Assembly: GCA_934045905.1 (NCBI GenBank)
Contig: OW203773.1
Coordinates: forward strand, 14,495,246 to 14,559,245
DNA length: 64,000 bases
Direction: 5' to 3'
Source: Leuctra nigra
Taxonomy: Eukaryota; Arthropoda; Insecta; Plecoptera; Leuctridae
Positions 1 through 12,333 of the stretch are shown in pieces (position 1 is the stretch's first letter; every line of letters starts with the position of its first letter). A model generated the notes under the pieces. The model was not told the DNA's origin. It was given only the letters and a program-made list of their open reading frames with translations, and ran no database searches. Made by a program: the position numbers and the translations under genes.

Positions 1-602
1 GTAGTATAGTTTTAAATGACGGACTTAAAGTTAGGTAAATTATGAACGCGCATAGCATTCATAATTTTTACGTGCCTACTTTGGACATTGTTTCACTTTC
101 ACGACAACAAAAACTCTCGCAATCGGTTGTCATTGGCTACACTTTGATCACACGCACCAAAACACAGAATCTGCACTGCCCTCATATCTGGTACTATCAC
201 AATCATCCCCAAAGATCATCCCCAATCGTATTGTCTTCACGGTCAATTTCACTGTCTGAAAACTCGGATTCGTATTGATCATGCATTAGGTCTTGACTTT
301 CCATTACACTCACGTTTAGAATGTGTCGATGTGTTTTGAGACGTCAAGAACTGACCTACAACAAGATCGTTTCTCACAGAATCATCAAATTTTAATTTTA
401 GATGTCGAGGTCAAACATTGTTCAATGAACGTGTCTAAAACACAAACTCTAGCTAGTCTGTAAAAGGGTTTTATTTCCATGACTAATCGTGAACTCTGCC
501 GCTAATAAATATGCACTGTGTCCTGGGTTCGAGCCCAAGTTCGGGTCGGACAATATTTCTTGATATTTTTTTCCATTTATTGATGAAACCGGGAGAATCG
601 TT

Positions 603-704
603 TCATTTTGAGTTCAATTGATAGCTAGTGCTCTCTTGTTCTGACGCGGCGTTACTGTCATCAGCGTCGACGCCGTCGTCAACGTCGACGCCGTCGTCAA
701 CGTC

Positions 705-778
<74 letters not shown>

Positions 779-1425
779 TCTCCTCAAAGTCAGACGAAAT
801 GTGAAACAATGTGTCCATGACGTTAGCATTTTTATTACAATCATTACTGTCAGAATCAGAATTGTCAGACGTTGCCATCTTATTGATAAAGGAATAATAT
901 TTTTTGAAAACTTCTGTGTCACTTCAATGTCGGCGTCATGCACTTCGTCGTGTACCTCGGTGTGCATCTCGTCGAACTCCGCTGTTTCTGGCATTGCTGA
1001 TGTTGATGAAACTGCAACATCTTCGTCATGCTAAGTAATTTACCTCGGCAATCGCTTTATTCGGAAGATATTTAGATATTCTAGGAACTTGAGGCGGTTG
1101 AATTGAAGTAGTTGTAGTAGTCAGATCACTTGTGAAAGTTCCCGGCAAATTTAATTTTGGAACGGCACTCCTTTTCAATCATATACGCAAATAAGTACAT
1201 TCTGGCATCATTCATCGAAATCCTCGGCCTCAAAATGTTCTGAGCACATTCTGGAATTCGGCCCAGGCACAAAGTTTTTCCTGTGCACTTTATTGCACCA
1301 AACGGCAAACCGCTTGGGTGTTTTGTCACGATTGGGGAAGCTATTGTGCAGATATCTTACACCCAGTTTTCCTACTCTGAACCAGAAATATTAGAACACC
1401 CGAGTACAGAACAATTAACCGGCAT
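603..1425 (-). pseudogene. THAP-domain protein relic with Asp tract
   Basis: Reading the minus strand from an ATG at 1425, the peptide begins MPVNCSVLGC, the first two cysteines of a THAP (C2CH) DNA-binding domain. After one frameshift near 1372 the frame continues through FPNRDKTPKRFAVW, then NSRMCSEHFEAEDF, which supplies the Trp and the C-x-x-H zinc ligands. After a second frameshift near 1200 comes SAVPKLNLP, like the AVPTLNLP segment that follows many THAP domains. Further on, 1020-900 reads as an acidic peptide (PETAEFDEMHTEV), and 878-603 is an Asp-rich reading frame with about 23 consecutive Asp codons. The order of domain pieces is clear, but the frame is broken at least twice and no usable intron explains the breaks. 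THAP domains occur in P-element transposases and in host regulators derived from them. Whether this is a dead host gene or a transposase relic cannot be told. An acidic stretch at 290-205 (minus, YESEFSDSEID) may be its continuation. Confidence 0.55.
706..776. repeat. (GTC)n trinucleotide microsatellite
   Basis: About 23 near-perfect GTC/GAC units, flanked by imperfect units at 663-705. On the minus strand it encodes the poly-Asp tract of the THAP-relic region. Confidence 0.95.
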
Positions 1426-1513
1426 TATGATAGATAGATAGGAACGAGACAGGTCGCAAAGTTCTAACACGTCCGAATCACTGTGCAGTGGCCGCGCTAC
1501 TGGCTTGGCCATA

Positions 1514-1528
1514 TTACGTCATCAGCTG
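1514..1528 (-). promoter_or_regulatory. CRE-like and E-box motifs upstream of THAP relic
   Basis: About 90-100 bp upstream of the THAP start codon, the minus strand reads TGACGTAA (a cAMP-response-element-like octamer) with CAGCTG next to it. The surrounding 100 bp is more GC-rich than its neighbours, as a short promoter would be. Motif matches alone are weak evidence. Confidence 0.25.
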
Positions 1529-1756
1529 ACGGCGCGCGATACATATGACACTCTGTGAGCCATACAACTTAAAATGGGTGCGTTGGCATGGTTAGGTTTC
1601 ATATTTTGATGAAGTAATGCAAATAATGTTAAAAATGCAATTCTAAAGTTCCGTTCTCCTTTAATATGTAAGGACAGTGATTCATTATTATAAATAAAAG
1701 TTTCTCTAATCCAAATAGAGAATATTTTTTTATGTTTATTAACAGAAAACTTATGT

Positions 1757-1990
1757 TTGATTGAGCAAGTGAAGCGAGCTTTTCCTTTGGGCTCTTTTGG
1801 CACGGACCTCTGTGTTTTAATTTTTATATGTTATTGAAAATATACAGGTCACAGTTTTTCTTCGATCGAGTTGAAATTTTGCACACATGTACGTACCACT
1901 TCTGGGCGTTGAAGATTTTTTTTAAATCCGATGATCGGTTCAAATTTCAAAATAATAATCTTCAGATTGGTTCTTCCTTTCAATTTAAAA
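1757..1990 (+). mobile_element. HEL-A 5' fragment
   Basis: A degenerate copy of the HEL-A 5' end (GAGCAAGTGAAGCGAGC), then the diagnostic GGCTCTTTTGGCACGGACC, a T-rich tract, and one internal module beginning CTTCGATCGAGTTGAAATTT. The 3' end is missing and the copy runs into a second repeat near 2000. Confidence 0.6.
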
Positions 1991-2007
1991 TTTTACCAAT
2001 TCATTGG

Positions 2008-2262
2008 GATATCCCCCCTCCCCTCCCCAACTCAAGAAGACTGACACCAAAACCACTATACAAAATTAAGTTTAGTATTCCAGAATCACATTATGCGGGG
2101 CAATAATAAGAGTTTTTTTGTTGTATTTTAATATGTTCAATTGTTTACATTCGAATAACGCTTTAGTGTGCATTTTAGAGCCTCATAATCACTTTTATAA
2201 TTGTTAAATTCTAAAAAAAACGCCCTTTGGGGCTAAAATTGGGAAGCTTCACCTCCAAACCT
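2008..2262 (-). mobile_element. Old copy of G-rich hAT-like MITE
   Basis: The order of segments (C-run, ACTGACACC, ATACAAAATTAAGTTTAGT, GCGGGGCAA, CGCCCTTTGGGGCTAAAA) matches the reverse complement of the well-bounded element at 57100-57382. Its terminal repeats are eroded, so boundaries are approximate. Confidence 0.55.
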
Positions 2263-2488
2263 TAGAGGTATTAGTGGTACCCACAGCACTAATTCCTCTA
2301 AGCCCAAACCCTCTCCGAATGTCACAATTCTTCTATATGCGCCTGTCTCTCCCCTATTATATTCAGTTAAAAAATCAAAACTATTTTCATTGCCATAGAT
2401 ATCGTTGCCATATTCGTATTGTAAGTTTGTTGAAAATATTGTTATTCAACAGTGTTTCAGATTATGCATACCATAAGGGGATTCCGTG

Positions 2489-2521
2489 GTGGTGGGGGGG
2501 GGGGGGGAGGGGGGGGGGGGT
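2489..2521. repeat. Poly-G run
   Basis: A G-run of about 30 bases broken by a single A. It is a possible G-quadruplex former and a likely assembly weak point. Confidence 0.85.
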
Positions 2522-2529
2522 ATGACTTT

Positions 2530-3190
2530 TTAATTTTAGGGCAAATATTGTAAGTAGATGTCAGGTGAGACCGATATTTGGCGAAATCAACCCATTTTGA
2601 AAAGTCAAAAAAATATCTGGGACGATCCAAACTGGTTCAAGACAATTCACAGAAAAGATCGAAACTATAAATAACCGTAAAACATAGCAAGCTGAAACTT
2701 GGCATGAATAAGTATAATACATATATATCTAGCGAGTGCTTGTCCTTTTTTGTTTTTTTATTGCAATTTTTCTAAAATAAAGTCGGTATGTACCGGATTT
2801 TTCGTCAAAAAACCCACATTTATTGGTGTCTGTGGCTTGGTGAGATATCACGTTATTGGCAAAAAGAAACTATGTGCCCTCTTCGTCTATTCATAATGAA
2901 GATAACGAGCTTACTTGCAAGTCTGTAGAATAAAAATTGCGGTCAATACGATCTTTTTTCATGCAACATCAATATTTCGTAAAATAAAAATCGAGACCAA
3001 AATATTGGATGCAAAAAATGTCAAGTGGGTTGTTGAATCACTTATGGAATGAGGAAAATACATTATCTTTGTCTTATGTGCAATAGTTTGGCCAATTTTG
3101 TGTTTTTTATGTTTTTAGTTACGTGGTACTACGCGAATACCCTTAAACCTCAGTATAAAAAATCTTTCATAAAATAATTCAGAATGAAAG
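2530..3190. other. No recognisable gene
   Basis: AT-rich sequence with short open frames only. I see no protein motif, terminal repeat or match to the repeat families seen elsewhere in this window. Confidence 0.5.
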
Positions 3191-3193
3191 TAA

Positions 3194-4298
3194 TCAAGCG
3201 AGCGTAGCGAGCGTCTCCACTTGAAACTTATGGCTCGAATCTATGTTTTTTTGTGTGTGTATTTGTGCATTTGGCGTCTCCTGCCAAACGAAGTAATGGA
3301 TCAGGCCAATTTTTTCACACAACATAAATTACTATTCTCGTTATGGACAAAATGATTTTCAGCAAGTTCGCTCCATTGGTTGCATCGGAAACTTGATGTG
3401 TAGTTATAGTTAGCTTGGCAATGGGGATGAAGTAAACTCTGTGTATATACCTAACTGCAATAGTTTGACCGATCATCACCAAATTTTGCAAGGTCATGTG
3501 TACCAGCATTATAAGTGATTTTTTTACAAATCTGTAATGAGCTTTAAGAGTAATAGACATTTTACTGACATTTGTATACTTAATTTAAAACGGCCTATAG
3601 CCACACCACCATTTGACCTATCAAATGGTCTTCGATTAATCTGATTAATCAAACTCATATTTTGCATGGTCGTTCAGACCAACATTGTCTCTTATTTTAC
3701 AAATTTTCAGCCTTACCAGTCAAGAACATAGATGCACTTATTGACAGTTTTAATAACTGTCAGAAATGACATTTCAAAACAGAAATTCCACTGCATTCTG
3801 GGTTGCTCTATGTAGCAAAGCAAAGTTTATAGATGGCTATTCTCAATATCAATGTAAGACAGATTCTTTTCTTAGTGGATCATATTGCAATACATAATGT
3901 AGTCAAAATGTAATGTAGGTATTTCATATACATAGGCATAGGTATACCTTATCTAAAATAATTTATTTTACGATATGGATTGTGTTTCACAGTTATGAAA
4001 ACAACGTTTTGACTAGATAGCATCATATTTTACACATTTCCAGCCCAATCGGTCAAGAATTTACAGACTTATTGCTGTTTTAAGTGTTTGAATATCTGTC
4101 CAAAGAGATTGATGGAAAAATATCAGTACAATAATCTGTTATTTAATTGATCCAGAGTGTTTATGAAAAGTTGCAAGGAAAATTGGTAATAAATAATGTA
4201 TAGTTAGTTATCTTTGATTGAATGGATCGTGCTATGATTGGCGATGTCGTGCGTGTCGGTGCTCGCTCATCAACGCGTTACACCGAGCGTTTTCCTAG
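3194..4298 (+). mobile_element. HEL-A element, near full length (type 1)
   Basis: Starts TCAAGCGAGCGTAGCGAGCG and ends GAGCGTTTTCCTAG followed by T. The 5' end is followed by CTCCACTTGAAACTTATGGC and then a short TG-rich microsatellite. The interior is a series of degenerate modules, each with a GATCGGTCAA-like core next to AAATTT. The 3' end carries GCTCGCTCA (inverse of TGAGCGAGC near the 5' end) and a CGCTC/GAGCG hairpin about 9 bases before the terminal CTAG. There is no coding capacity. It is closely similar over its whole length to the copy at 8305-9402. Confidence 0.75.
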
Positions 4299-4299
4299 T

Positions 4300-4930
4300 A
4301 TTATGCAAGACAGCTAAGTCGTTACTATCGTTTGTTTATTAATTTGATGTACTTAGTTACATTTTTGGTTCTTTTACTGAAACCTTTCGTCGCTGCCATT
4401 TATAACCGACGTTTCCAAAAATTTCTGATCAGCACTCGTCCTCCCAAAATGTGTCTTTCAATAGATGGAATCAATATCCAAATTGAACATGCGCAGATCG
4501 TATGATATTCCAGCTGAAATAAATTAACAGTTTATAAAATCTAATATATTAACAAAAGAAGATCCCACATTGTCGTGCAATATCTTAACGTGAAACAACC
4601 GGCTGCTGAACGACTGGATAAAGGCTGTTCCATTTCGAAATGGGACCGGGAATTGCATAAGTTTTCCACTAGATATCATTCCAGGCAGGAAAAATTTCAA
4701 AGTAGGTCTAGGAAAGCCAAGTTCTACCAAATTAGTTGAAAAAGTACTATCATGATATAGATGTAGACATGCTCAAGTGATTTTTTCAAATATATTTTGT
4801 TAAACTAGACTATTAATTAAATATGTGTTGTTATGGCAACGAGTGATTATTAATTGATTTTATGGCTGATGTAGAGATCTAGTGGTCGTTCCAACACTTG
4901 AGTGATATCCAGTAATTCATCAAAGCAGAA
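4300..4930. other. No gene; possible old CB-family trace
   Basis: No convincing coding region. A stretch near 4560 (CCCACATTGTCGTGCAATATC) loosely resembles the CTCACATTGTTGCGAAATATC segment of CB elements, so it may be a very old copy. Confidence 0.3.
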
Positions 4931-6330
4931 TTTTTGAGCAAGCGTATAGAGAACGTCTCCATTTGTCTCTTTTGGTCACTTTCTCTGTTTTTTTATGTGT
5001 GTGTGTGTGTTTCCCGACGCTACTGGTCACATCTTTTCTCCGATCAAGCTGAAATTTTGCACACTACTAATATCATTCTTGTTAAGTTTGGGATTGTTTT
5101 TGGGCGCTGCCCTTTGATTGGTTCAATTAAAAACATATCTTCTGATTGGTCAGATCGGTCAAATCGGTCCAATTGGTCAAATGGTCAGATCGAGTTTAAA
5201 TTTTGCATGGCCATTAATAATACCATTTTCAATTATTTTTCAATTTTTTATCACAATCAGTGGAGAAGTGATATTTTATTATTGACACTATAATAAACTA
5301 CTATTATTGTCACTTAAAGCCCTATCACACTGAGTTGCAACCCGTGTATGGAACCGGCGGTTGGAAAATATGGTTGGCCGCGCATGTGCAGAGACTGAAT
5401 TTGGTCAACCCACGGGTTGGGTTGAAAAATAGAGAAGTCTCTATTTTTCCGATTCCAACAATTTGTTGTGGTACCACGTGACGTGAACTTACCAATAGGA
5501 TGCTATAAATATTAGCTATAAATCATATTTATCATATGAATATTTAACTTGAACATGTGTATGGATAAATATTGCGTATTATTATTAACTTGTACTTACT
5601 TAAATATCTTTCTTTCGCAAGTAATCACTCTAAATATGAGATTTCGATTGCCGCTGTCAGATTTTGTTATTCCCACTTTTATTTTGGTTACTATGGCAAC
5701 TGCTTTCTGCGCAACTCATGAGTGTCAATGTGAACCAACCAACATCAAAGCAAACAGTTGCGTGTGATAGGCGGTTGCCTCCTTTTGCAACAAAAGTTTC
5801 CATACGCGGGTTCCAACCACGGGTTGCAACTCAGTGTGATACCCACTTTATTGACATTTTTTAAGTTTTGAAACCGTCAGAAATTATGTTTACAAAACGG
5901 AAATTCCACTGCATTCTGGGTTGCTCTATTTAATGTAGTTAAGTGTACAGATGGCTATTCTCAGAGTCGATTAAAGACAGATTTTTTATGTTGATTGAGT
6001 GGATCATATTGCAATATATAACGTAATGTATGCAATATTGTGTATTGCATACGTAATATACATAGGTCTAGACAAATACATTATTATTAATGTATTTGGT
6101 ATATCTAAAATATTTCATTTCTGGATTATGGATCGTGTTACACAGTTATATTAAAAACAACGTTTCTACTAGATAGCACACGTAATATTGTACAAATTTG
6201 TAGCCCAATCGGTTAAGAATGTACATACTTCTTGATATTTTAAGTATTTTGAATATCTGTCCAAAGGAAATGATGGAAAAGTATCAAATTCATGGTACAT
6301 TGATCTGTTATTCAATTGTTACAGTGTAAC
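4931..6330 (+). mobile_element. Degraded HEL-A copy interrupted by a MITE
   Basis: The eroded 5' end (GAGCAAGCGTATAGAGAACG) and the module starting CCGATCAAGCTGAAATTTTG are at left. After the MITE at 5323-5841 the HEL-A interior resumes with TTCCACTGCATTCTGGGTTG, also present at 3790 and 8890, and continues to about 6330. The 3' hairpin end is missing. Confidence 0.6.
5323..5841. mobile_element. MITE with 24-bp terminal inverted repeats
   Basis: The ends are inverted copies of TATCACACTGAGTTGCAACC, with CCC immediately outside on both sides (possible 3-bp target duplication). 519 bp, no transposase. A 3-bp duplication would suit a PIF/Harbinger-type mobiliser, but CCC is not their usual target, so the class is open. 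Confidence 0.65.
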
Positions 6331-7385
6331 ATTGTGTATTGTATATAGGTACAGAGTGTATTGTTACATAGTAAATGTAACGTCAAAGTAATTTCGTTAG
6401 ATTTTTTTCATGAAAAGTCAAGTAATTTCGTAAGTTTTTAATGACGGTAACGATCAAGATTTTTGAATACATTTTAACCCATGTAATTTGAATCGTAGGT
6501 AATTGTATTACTTTTTAAAAGTTTCAATGAAAAGTGTTAACAGTTTTAAGTTAAAAAAATAATTAACCCAAGTCTGCAAATGAAGATTGCAATACTCATT
6601 CCACTGATATCAGATATCCAATCAGATTCGAATACATAAGAACTACCTCGTGTCCATTATTTTCGCACGGACAGCACAGATCCAGATGTTAGGTAATTTA
6701 GCAGCAGTAATATGTCATTAGTTACATCTAGCTGTGAAACCACGAAACGACTTTAACACGGAGCTTAAATTCAGAAATGTTCACACCTGTCGATTGACAT
6801 CCCCTGAATGGCCACAACATTGCACATTGTTTACTTCATAATACACTCCAACGAAAACGACAATTGGAATGCACATATTTCAAATGGCACGTAAAAAACG
6901 CAAACATTATTTTAAATATAATTTTTAAAAATTAAATAAAATTCTAGAAAAATATAAAAAACATTTAGGCAAAACTGTGCATATATTTCCACACACCGTT
7001 AAAGTTTCAAATCTCTAGGGCAAAGGAGTCGATTAAAAACCCGGAAATAAAATGGGAAGTAAATGCATAATATATCTGATCTAAAAAATAATGTTATGTC
7101 TACACTTCGGTTTTCTTAATACGTAACCTTACTGTGAATATGCATTACTTACCAGTCAAAAAAAGAATGAATGTGATTCGTCTTGGGTGTGGAGGTGTAA
7201 TACTGCAGCCTGGTTTGTACTATTCCATTGTACTACACAACAGCTCTACAATGTACTTCAACGCAATAAAATCCTTATTCTAAACAAGTGGCTCAACAAG
7301 TATCTTATCTAATATCCCGGATTAGCCTTGAGTTGTGCACTTATATAATTGAATAGGCCCAGTATGCAAACAAAATAATACTACT
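6331..7385. other. No recognisable feature
   Basis: AT-rich, no protein motif, terminal repeat or RNA gene seen. Confidence 0.45.
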
Positions 7386-7868
7386 CTAGGAAAACGCTCC
7401 GTGTAACGCGTTGATGAGCGAGCACCGACACACGCGACATCGCCAATCGAGTCCGACAAATGCATTCAATCAAAGGAAACTAACTACATTACCTTTTACC
7501 AATTATTTCCCTTGTAACTTTCCATAAACAATCTGGAACAATTAAATAACAGATCAATTTACCATGTTGAATTTGATACTTTTGCATCAATCTTTTTGGA
7601 CAGATAATCAAAACATTTAAAAAAGCAATAGTCTGTAAATTTTTGACCGATTGGGCTAGAAATGTGTAAAATATTATATGCATCTAGTCGTAACGTTGTT
7701 ATTAACATTACAGTGAAACACGATCCATCCCGAAATAAATTATTTTAGATACCTATATCTATGTATAATACATAGAACATAACCTATTACATACACTATG
7801 TTTACCACTCAATCAACATAAAAGAATCCTGTCTTTCATTGAAACTGAGATTAGCTATCAATTTGTAA
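7386..7868 (-). mobile_element. HEL-A 3'-end fragment
   Basis: Begins CTAGGAAAACGCTC and GCGTTGATGAGCGAGC (the family's 3' hairpin end in reverse) and matches the last ~480 bp of the 3194 and 8305 copies, including TTACAGACTTATTGC-type modules. This is the one copy with A instead of T next to the CTAG end. Confidence 0.7.
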
Positions 7869-8048
7869 CTAAAATTACCTATATAGAGAATGCGCTAATA
7901 TCAGTATAAGGTGTATAAGGTAGTCACGCGTGTATGCGCCCAGTGCGCGCGTGCGGGCAAGTCACTTACATGTCGATCGTAACGAGTTCAGTAAAAGGGA
8001 TAAATAAATCGCGAAATAACAGAAATTGATGCTTACCTCAGTGTCAAC

Positions 8049-8283
8049 AATCAAATACAATCGCCAATCGGCATATTTCATTACAGCACACATTCATTCA
8101 AATTTTTGTCAAAACAAGATGTCTCTTCACCAAAAGAAGCATTTGACAGATTGAATTGTTTTGTACGACGCCTCGTTCAGAAGGCCGTAAAATAGTGCTT
8201 TTGGTGGATAGACATCAGTTCTCGCAAGAATTTGAATGAATGTGTGCTTTAATGAATATGCCGACTGTATTTGATTGTATTTG
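8049..8283. repeat. Imperfect inverted repeat (foldback)
   Basis: Arms 8049-8140 and 8195-8283 are inverted copies of CAATCAAATACAATCG and AGCACACATTCATTCAAATT, about 80% identical, separated by about 55 bp. It abuts the HEL-A copy that starts at 8305. Confidence 0.6.
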
Positions 8284-8304
8284 CAATATATATTGTAAAT
8301 ATAA

Positions 8305-9402
8305 TTAAGCGAGCGGAGCGAGCGTCTCCACTTGAAACTTATGGCTCGAATCTCTGTTTTTTTTATTTGTTTGTATCTGTGCTTTTGGCGTCTCCTGCCA
8401 AACGAAGTATAATGGATCAGGCCAATTTTTTCACACAACTTAAATTACTATTCTCGTTATGGACAAAATGATTTTCAGCAAGTTCTGGTTGCATCGGAAA
8501 CTTGATGTGTAGTTATAGTTAGCTTGGCAATGGGAAGAAGGAAACTCTGTGTATATAACAGCAATAGTTTGACCGATCATCACCAAATTTTGCAAGGTCA
8601 TGTGTACAAGCATTATAAGTGATTTTTTACGAATCTGTAATGAGCTTCAAGAGTAATAGAGATTTTACTGACATTTGTATACTTAATTTAAAACGGCCTA
8701 TAGCCACACCACCATTTGACCTATCAAATGGTCTTCGATTAATCTGATCAATCAAACTCATATTTTGCATGGTCGTTCAGACCAACATTGTCTCTTATTT
8801 TACAAATTTTCAGTCCTACCAGTCAAGAACATAGATGCACTTATTGATAGTTTTAATAACTGTCAGAAATGACATTTCAAAATAGAAATTCCACTGCATT
8901 CTGGGTTGCTCTATTTAGCAAAGCAAAGTTTATAGATGGCTATTCTCAATATCAATGTAAGACAGATTCTTTTCTTAGTGGATCATATTGCAATACATAA
9001 TGTAGTCAAAATGTAATGTAGGTATTTCATATACATAGGTATAGGTATACCTTATCTAAAATAATTTATTTTACGATATGGATTGTGTTTCACAGTTATG
9101 AAAACAAAGTTTTGACTAGATAGCATCATATTTTACACATTTCCAGCCCAATCGGTCAAGAATTTACAGACTTATTGCTGTTTTAAGTGTTTGAATATCT
9201 GTCCAAAGAGATTGATGGAAAAATATCAGTACAATAATCTGTTATTTAATTGATCCAGAGTGTTTATGAAAAGTTGCAAGGAAAATTGGTAATAAATAAT
9301 GTATAGTTAGTTATATTTGATTGAATGGATCGTGCTATGATTGGCGATGTCGTGCGTGTCGGTGGCTCGCTCATCAACGCGTTACACCGAGCGTTTTCCT
9401 AG
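8305..9402 (+). mobile_element. HEL-A element, near full length (type 1)
   Basis: Starts TTAAGCGAGCGGAGCGAGCG and ends GAGCGTTTTCCTAG followed by T. Nearly identical to 3194-4298 across its length (shared runs such as CGGCCTATAGCCACACCACC), implying recent movement or duplication. No coding capacity. Confidence 0.75.
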
Positions 9403-9941
9403 TATAATATAATATAATATAAATTTTGTATTTTTTATTTGCAACTTTATAAAAAATTTAAATACATTAATAAATTAATTCAATTAGGTGGGTTATTTGT
9501 ACCCCTTACCTTATGCATAGACCTCACCTTAGCCTTTTAGCCGAAGGTTATACAATGCCTGTGCCTTATGTTATAAACATACTTACACATATATTATGTT
9601 ATGTTTTTGTGTATCTATGTTATGTTGTATGCAACATAATACAACCTATTGGAGACAATAATATTACATCGCCAGAGCGATGATGTGGATACCGAAAGAC
9701 ATATAATCCTACCATCTTGTACTTTCTGGAGAAGTATACGGCGCCACGTCATTGGAGGTGATTGGGTTGCTCATCGGACCAAGAAGAACCATCACCAGTT
9801 TATTAAGGATTTTTTCAAGGCATTAAAATTTGGTAAATCGTTTATATCACACATAAGCAATTAATCATTGAAGGGCTTCATTTCAATTTTACCTAATCAT
9901 CTTTATAATCAATATTATTTATATTAGCTATTAGACATTTA
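9403..9941. other. No assignable gene
   Basis: A 71-codon open frame at 9649-9864 has no motif I recognise. The rest is AT-rich without repeats I can place. Confidence 0.35.
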
Positions 9942-10078
9942 CTAGGAAAACGCTCTGTGGTAACACGTTGGGTAGCGAGCCTTCGTTCTGCATGGGATTT
10001 CATAATTATGCGTTTGTAAGTCTGATCTGCTCTACATACCTTGCAACGGAAGACTCAAGATAAAAGCAATAATATAAG
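9942..10078 (-). mobile_element. HEL-A 3'-end fragment (diverged)
   Basis: CTAGGAAAACGCTCTGTGG followed by a diverged GTAGCGAGCC and CTGCTCTACATACCTTG. The same variant appears at 15077 and near 54515. Confidence 0.55.
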
Positions 10079-10097
10079 ATTATATTCTTATAATAAT

Positions 10098-11427
10098 ATC
10101 TAGTGGAGCGGTCGCTCCACCCAGCCAAGTCGTACTGTACACTCACACTCACTAAACAAACCATTACTGCCTAATACACTAAGGAGCAGACCAAACACTT
10201 TTACTGTAGGCAACAGTAACTTTCCAACTGTTCAGCCTACTGGATCTCAAAATTGGGAAATCTCACATTGTTGCGAAATATCTTAATTTTGATCTATGTC
10301 CCACTCCACCACATTTACCAAATTTAGGAAAAATATGTTATGATCATTTGCGAGCAAGAGGACCGTGAAAACTATGAAATGACACCCTTTTTAAAAGATA
10401 ACTGATTATTATAATTATTATGATATCAGGAAATGTCGCTGTCACCGCCGCAGCCTAAACGGCTAAACCGATTGATCTGAAATTTTTACCGCATATGCAC
10501 TTTTGGTGTCTGAGGTGCCTTTGTTATGACCATTTTTATTAACTGACGTAATATCTCGAAAACGCCTAGACCAATCGAAATGAAACTAGCGCCAAATGAT
10601 TCTGACGGTCATCTACATGGAATATCAATAGTTGAAGCAGAAATATACAATTACCTAAACCGGAAATGACGTCATAAAAACGAAAAATCATCTTTATAAT
10701 CACCTCTTACTAAAATAACTACATATTCAGAAGGCTTATAATGGAACATAACATTTATAGAAATAAATTCTAGGTGGCAGTAGTTTTAGCCGCCATTTTG
10801 AAAACAGGAAGTGATGCCATTATCTCGAAAACGGCTGGACCGATTGGAACGATGCTTTCGCAATTCTTCGTGGAATATCAAGTAACCAATTCGGAAATGG
10901 CTAATTTTTTTAAAGGAATTGGTAATTGTTGCTCTGATATGTGATACAAGCTGTATAAATAAACTAAAAAGATAAGTGATATCCCCATAAAAAAAACACT
11001 CCGTGTTAAAATACCAGCTAAGTCTCTTCAACTATAAAAAAATATAAGAAATCGAAAAATTCAGCACTGAAAAGTAGTGATTTTAAAAATGGGCCAAGTC
11101 AAAACTTCATTTTAAAAAACCAAAATATACTTGGCGCAGCGTTTTTAAGGGTATTATAAGTATATAATATATATTCAGGTCATTTTTGTCATATACTTCT
11201 GTACTATTTATATACACGATGCGCCAAGTACATTTTTTTTTTTTTTTTAAATAAAGTTTTCACTTGGCCCATTTTTTGATATCGCTACTTTTCAGTGCTG
11301 AATTTTTAGATAAAAAAAACAATAAGTGTAAAAAATACCAGCCAGTGTCTCCAACTTTACAAAAATATATATTTTTTTAAGTTGAAGACACTTGGCTGGT
11401 ATTTTTACACGGAGTGTATTTTATGGG
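10098..11427 (-). mobile_element. CB composite element, copy 1
   Basis: The left end is ATCTAGTGGAGCGGTCGCTCC, whose GTGGAGCG/CGCTCCAC is a perfect hairpin. In the reverse direction this reads as hairpin then CTAG. The C part carries repeated noncoding modules with ATCTCGAAAACGGCTGGACC and GGAAATGACGTCAT. At 10984 it passes into a foldback (B) with arms 10984-11145 and 11215-11427, whose outer ends are CCCATAAAA and ACACTCCGTGT. No coding capacity. Confidence 0.65.
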
Positions 11428-11499
11428 TTATTATAATAATAACAGAATAATTCAAACTCATCGCATACATTTGCAAATATTTCAAAATTATACAACAGA

Positions 11500-11925
11500 A
11501 TGTCAATAAATTGGCTATAACTTTTAAAGATAACGAAAGATTAGTCTGATAATTAGAAAAGTACCAAAAATGTAGGTCCCAATGACCATGCCAAGTTTTA
11601 AGTTGTTCGGTCAAACGGTTCTCGTTTAAATTTCATGAAAGATGGTTTTAAATTTTACAAATAGTAGGATTTGGCTGAAACTCTGAAAGATTGGGACCAA
11701 TGTTGGTTGCAATGACTTTGAAAAATTTCAAATTGATAGGACCAACCAATCGAAAGATATTTTTTTTTAAATTTGAACCAATCACCGGATTTTAAAAATA
11801 AGGTCTGCAAACGCCCAAGAATGGTCCGTACATATGTGCAAATTTTCAGCTCGATCGAAAAAAAACTTAAAAAAAATAACAAAACATAACAAAAAATGAG
11901 GTCCTTGCCAAAGAGCCTAAAATGA
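11500..11925 (-). mobile_element. HEL-A interior fragment
   Basis: Contains AGGATTTGGCTGAAAC, GACCAACCAATCGAAAGATA and GCTCGATCGAAAAAAAAC, in the same order as complete HEL-A copies, ending in the A-rich tract before the missing 5' end. Confidence 0.6.
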
Positions 11926-11929
11926 TTTT

Positions 11930-12280
11930 TTTTAAATATATTTTTATTTATTCTAAATTAAATACATTTAAACGTAGCCCCGCTAAACCAACAATGGCTT
12001 GTCGGCAGGGCTACTAAATTCAATTATTACAAATTACAATAGAAATAAAAAACACTCTCCAATCATCACATTCGTGACTGTTCAAAGTAATACACACAAT
12101 TCAAAGTAATTAAGTAAATACACAAACAATTTAGTAAATAAACTAATACAAATATTAAATTAAAAATATTTACCAAAACCTCAACAATTAAAAATTACCT
12201 ACCTAAGTCAAAATAAATAAAAATTTATCAAAAAAATCAATACTGTATAAATAGTGTCATGGTTTAATAATAAATATATT
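11930..12280 (-). mobile_element. Possible LINE 3' end
   Basis: Read on the minus strand it is AT-rich noncoding sequence with TAGCCCTGCCGACAAGCC and GCGGGGCTACG, ending in AATAAATAAAAATATATTT. That layout suits a 5'-truncated LINE 3' untranslated region, but no coding part remains. Confidence 0.35.
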
Positions 12281-12333
12281 AATCGTATGGTTTTATGACA
12301 AGGTATATACCTTGTCATAAAACCTAACGATTA
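12280..12333. repeat. Perfect 36-bp palindrome
   Basis: 12289-12324 is an exact palindrome with half-site GGTTTTATGACAAGGTAT. Imperfect pairing extends it to about 54 bp. It would form a loopless hairpin or cruciform. Confidence 0.85.
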
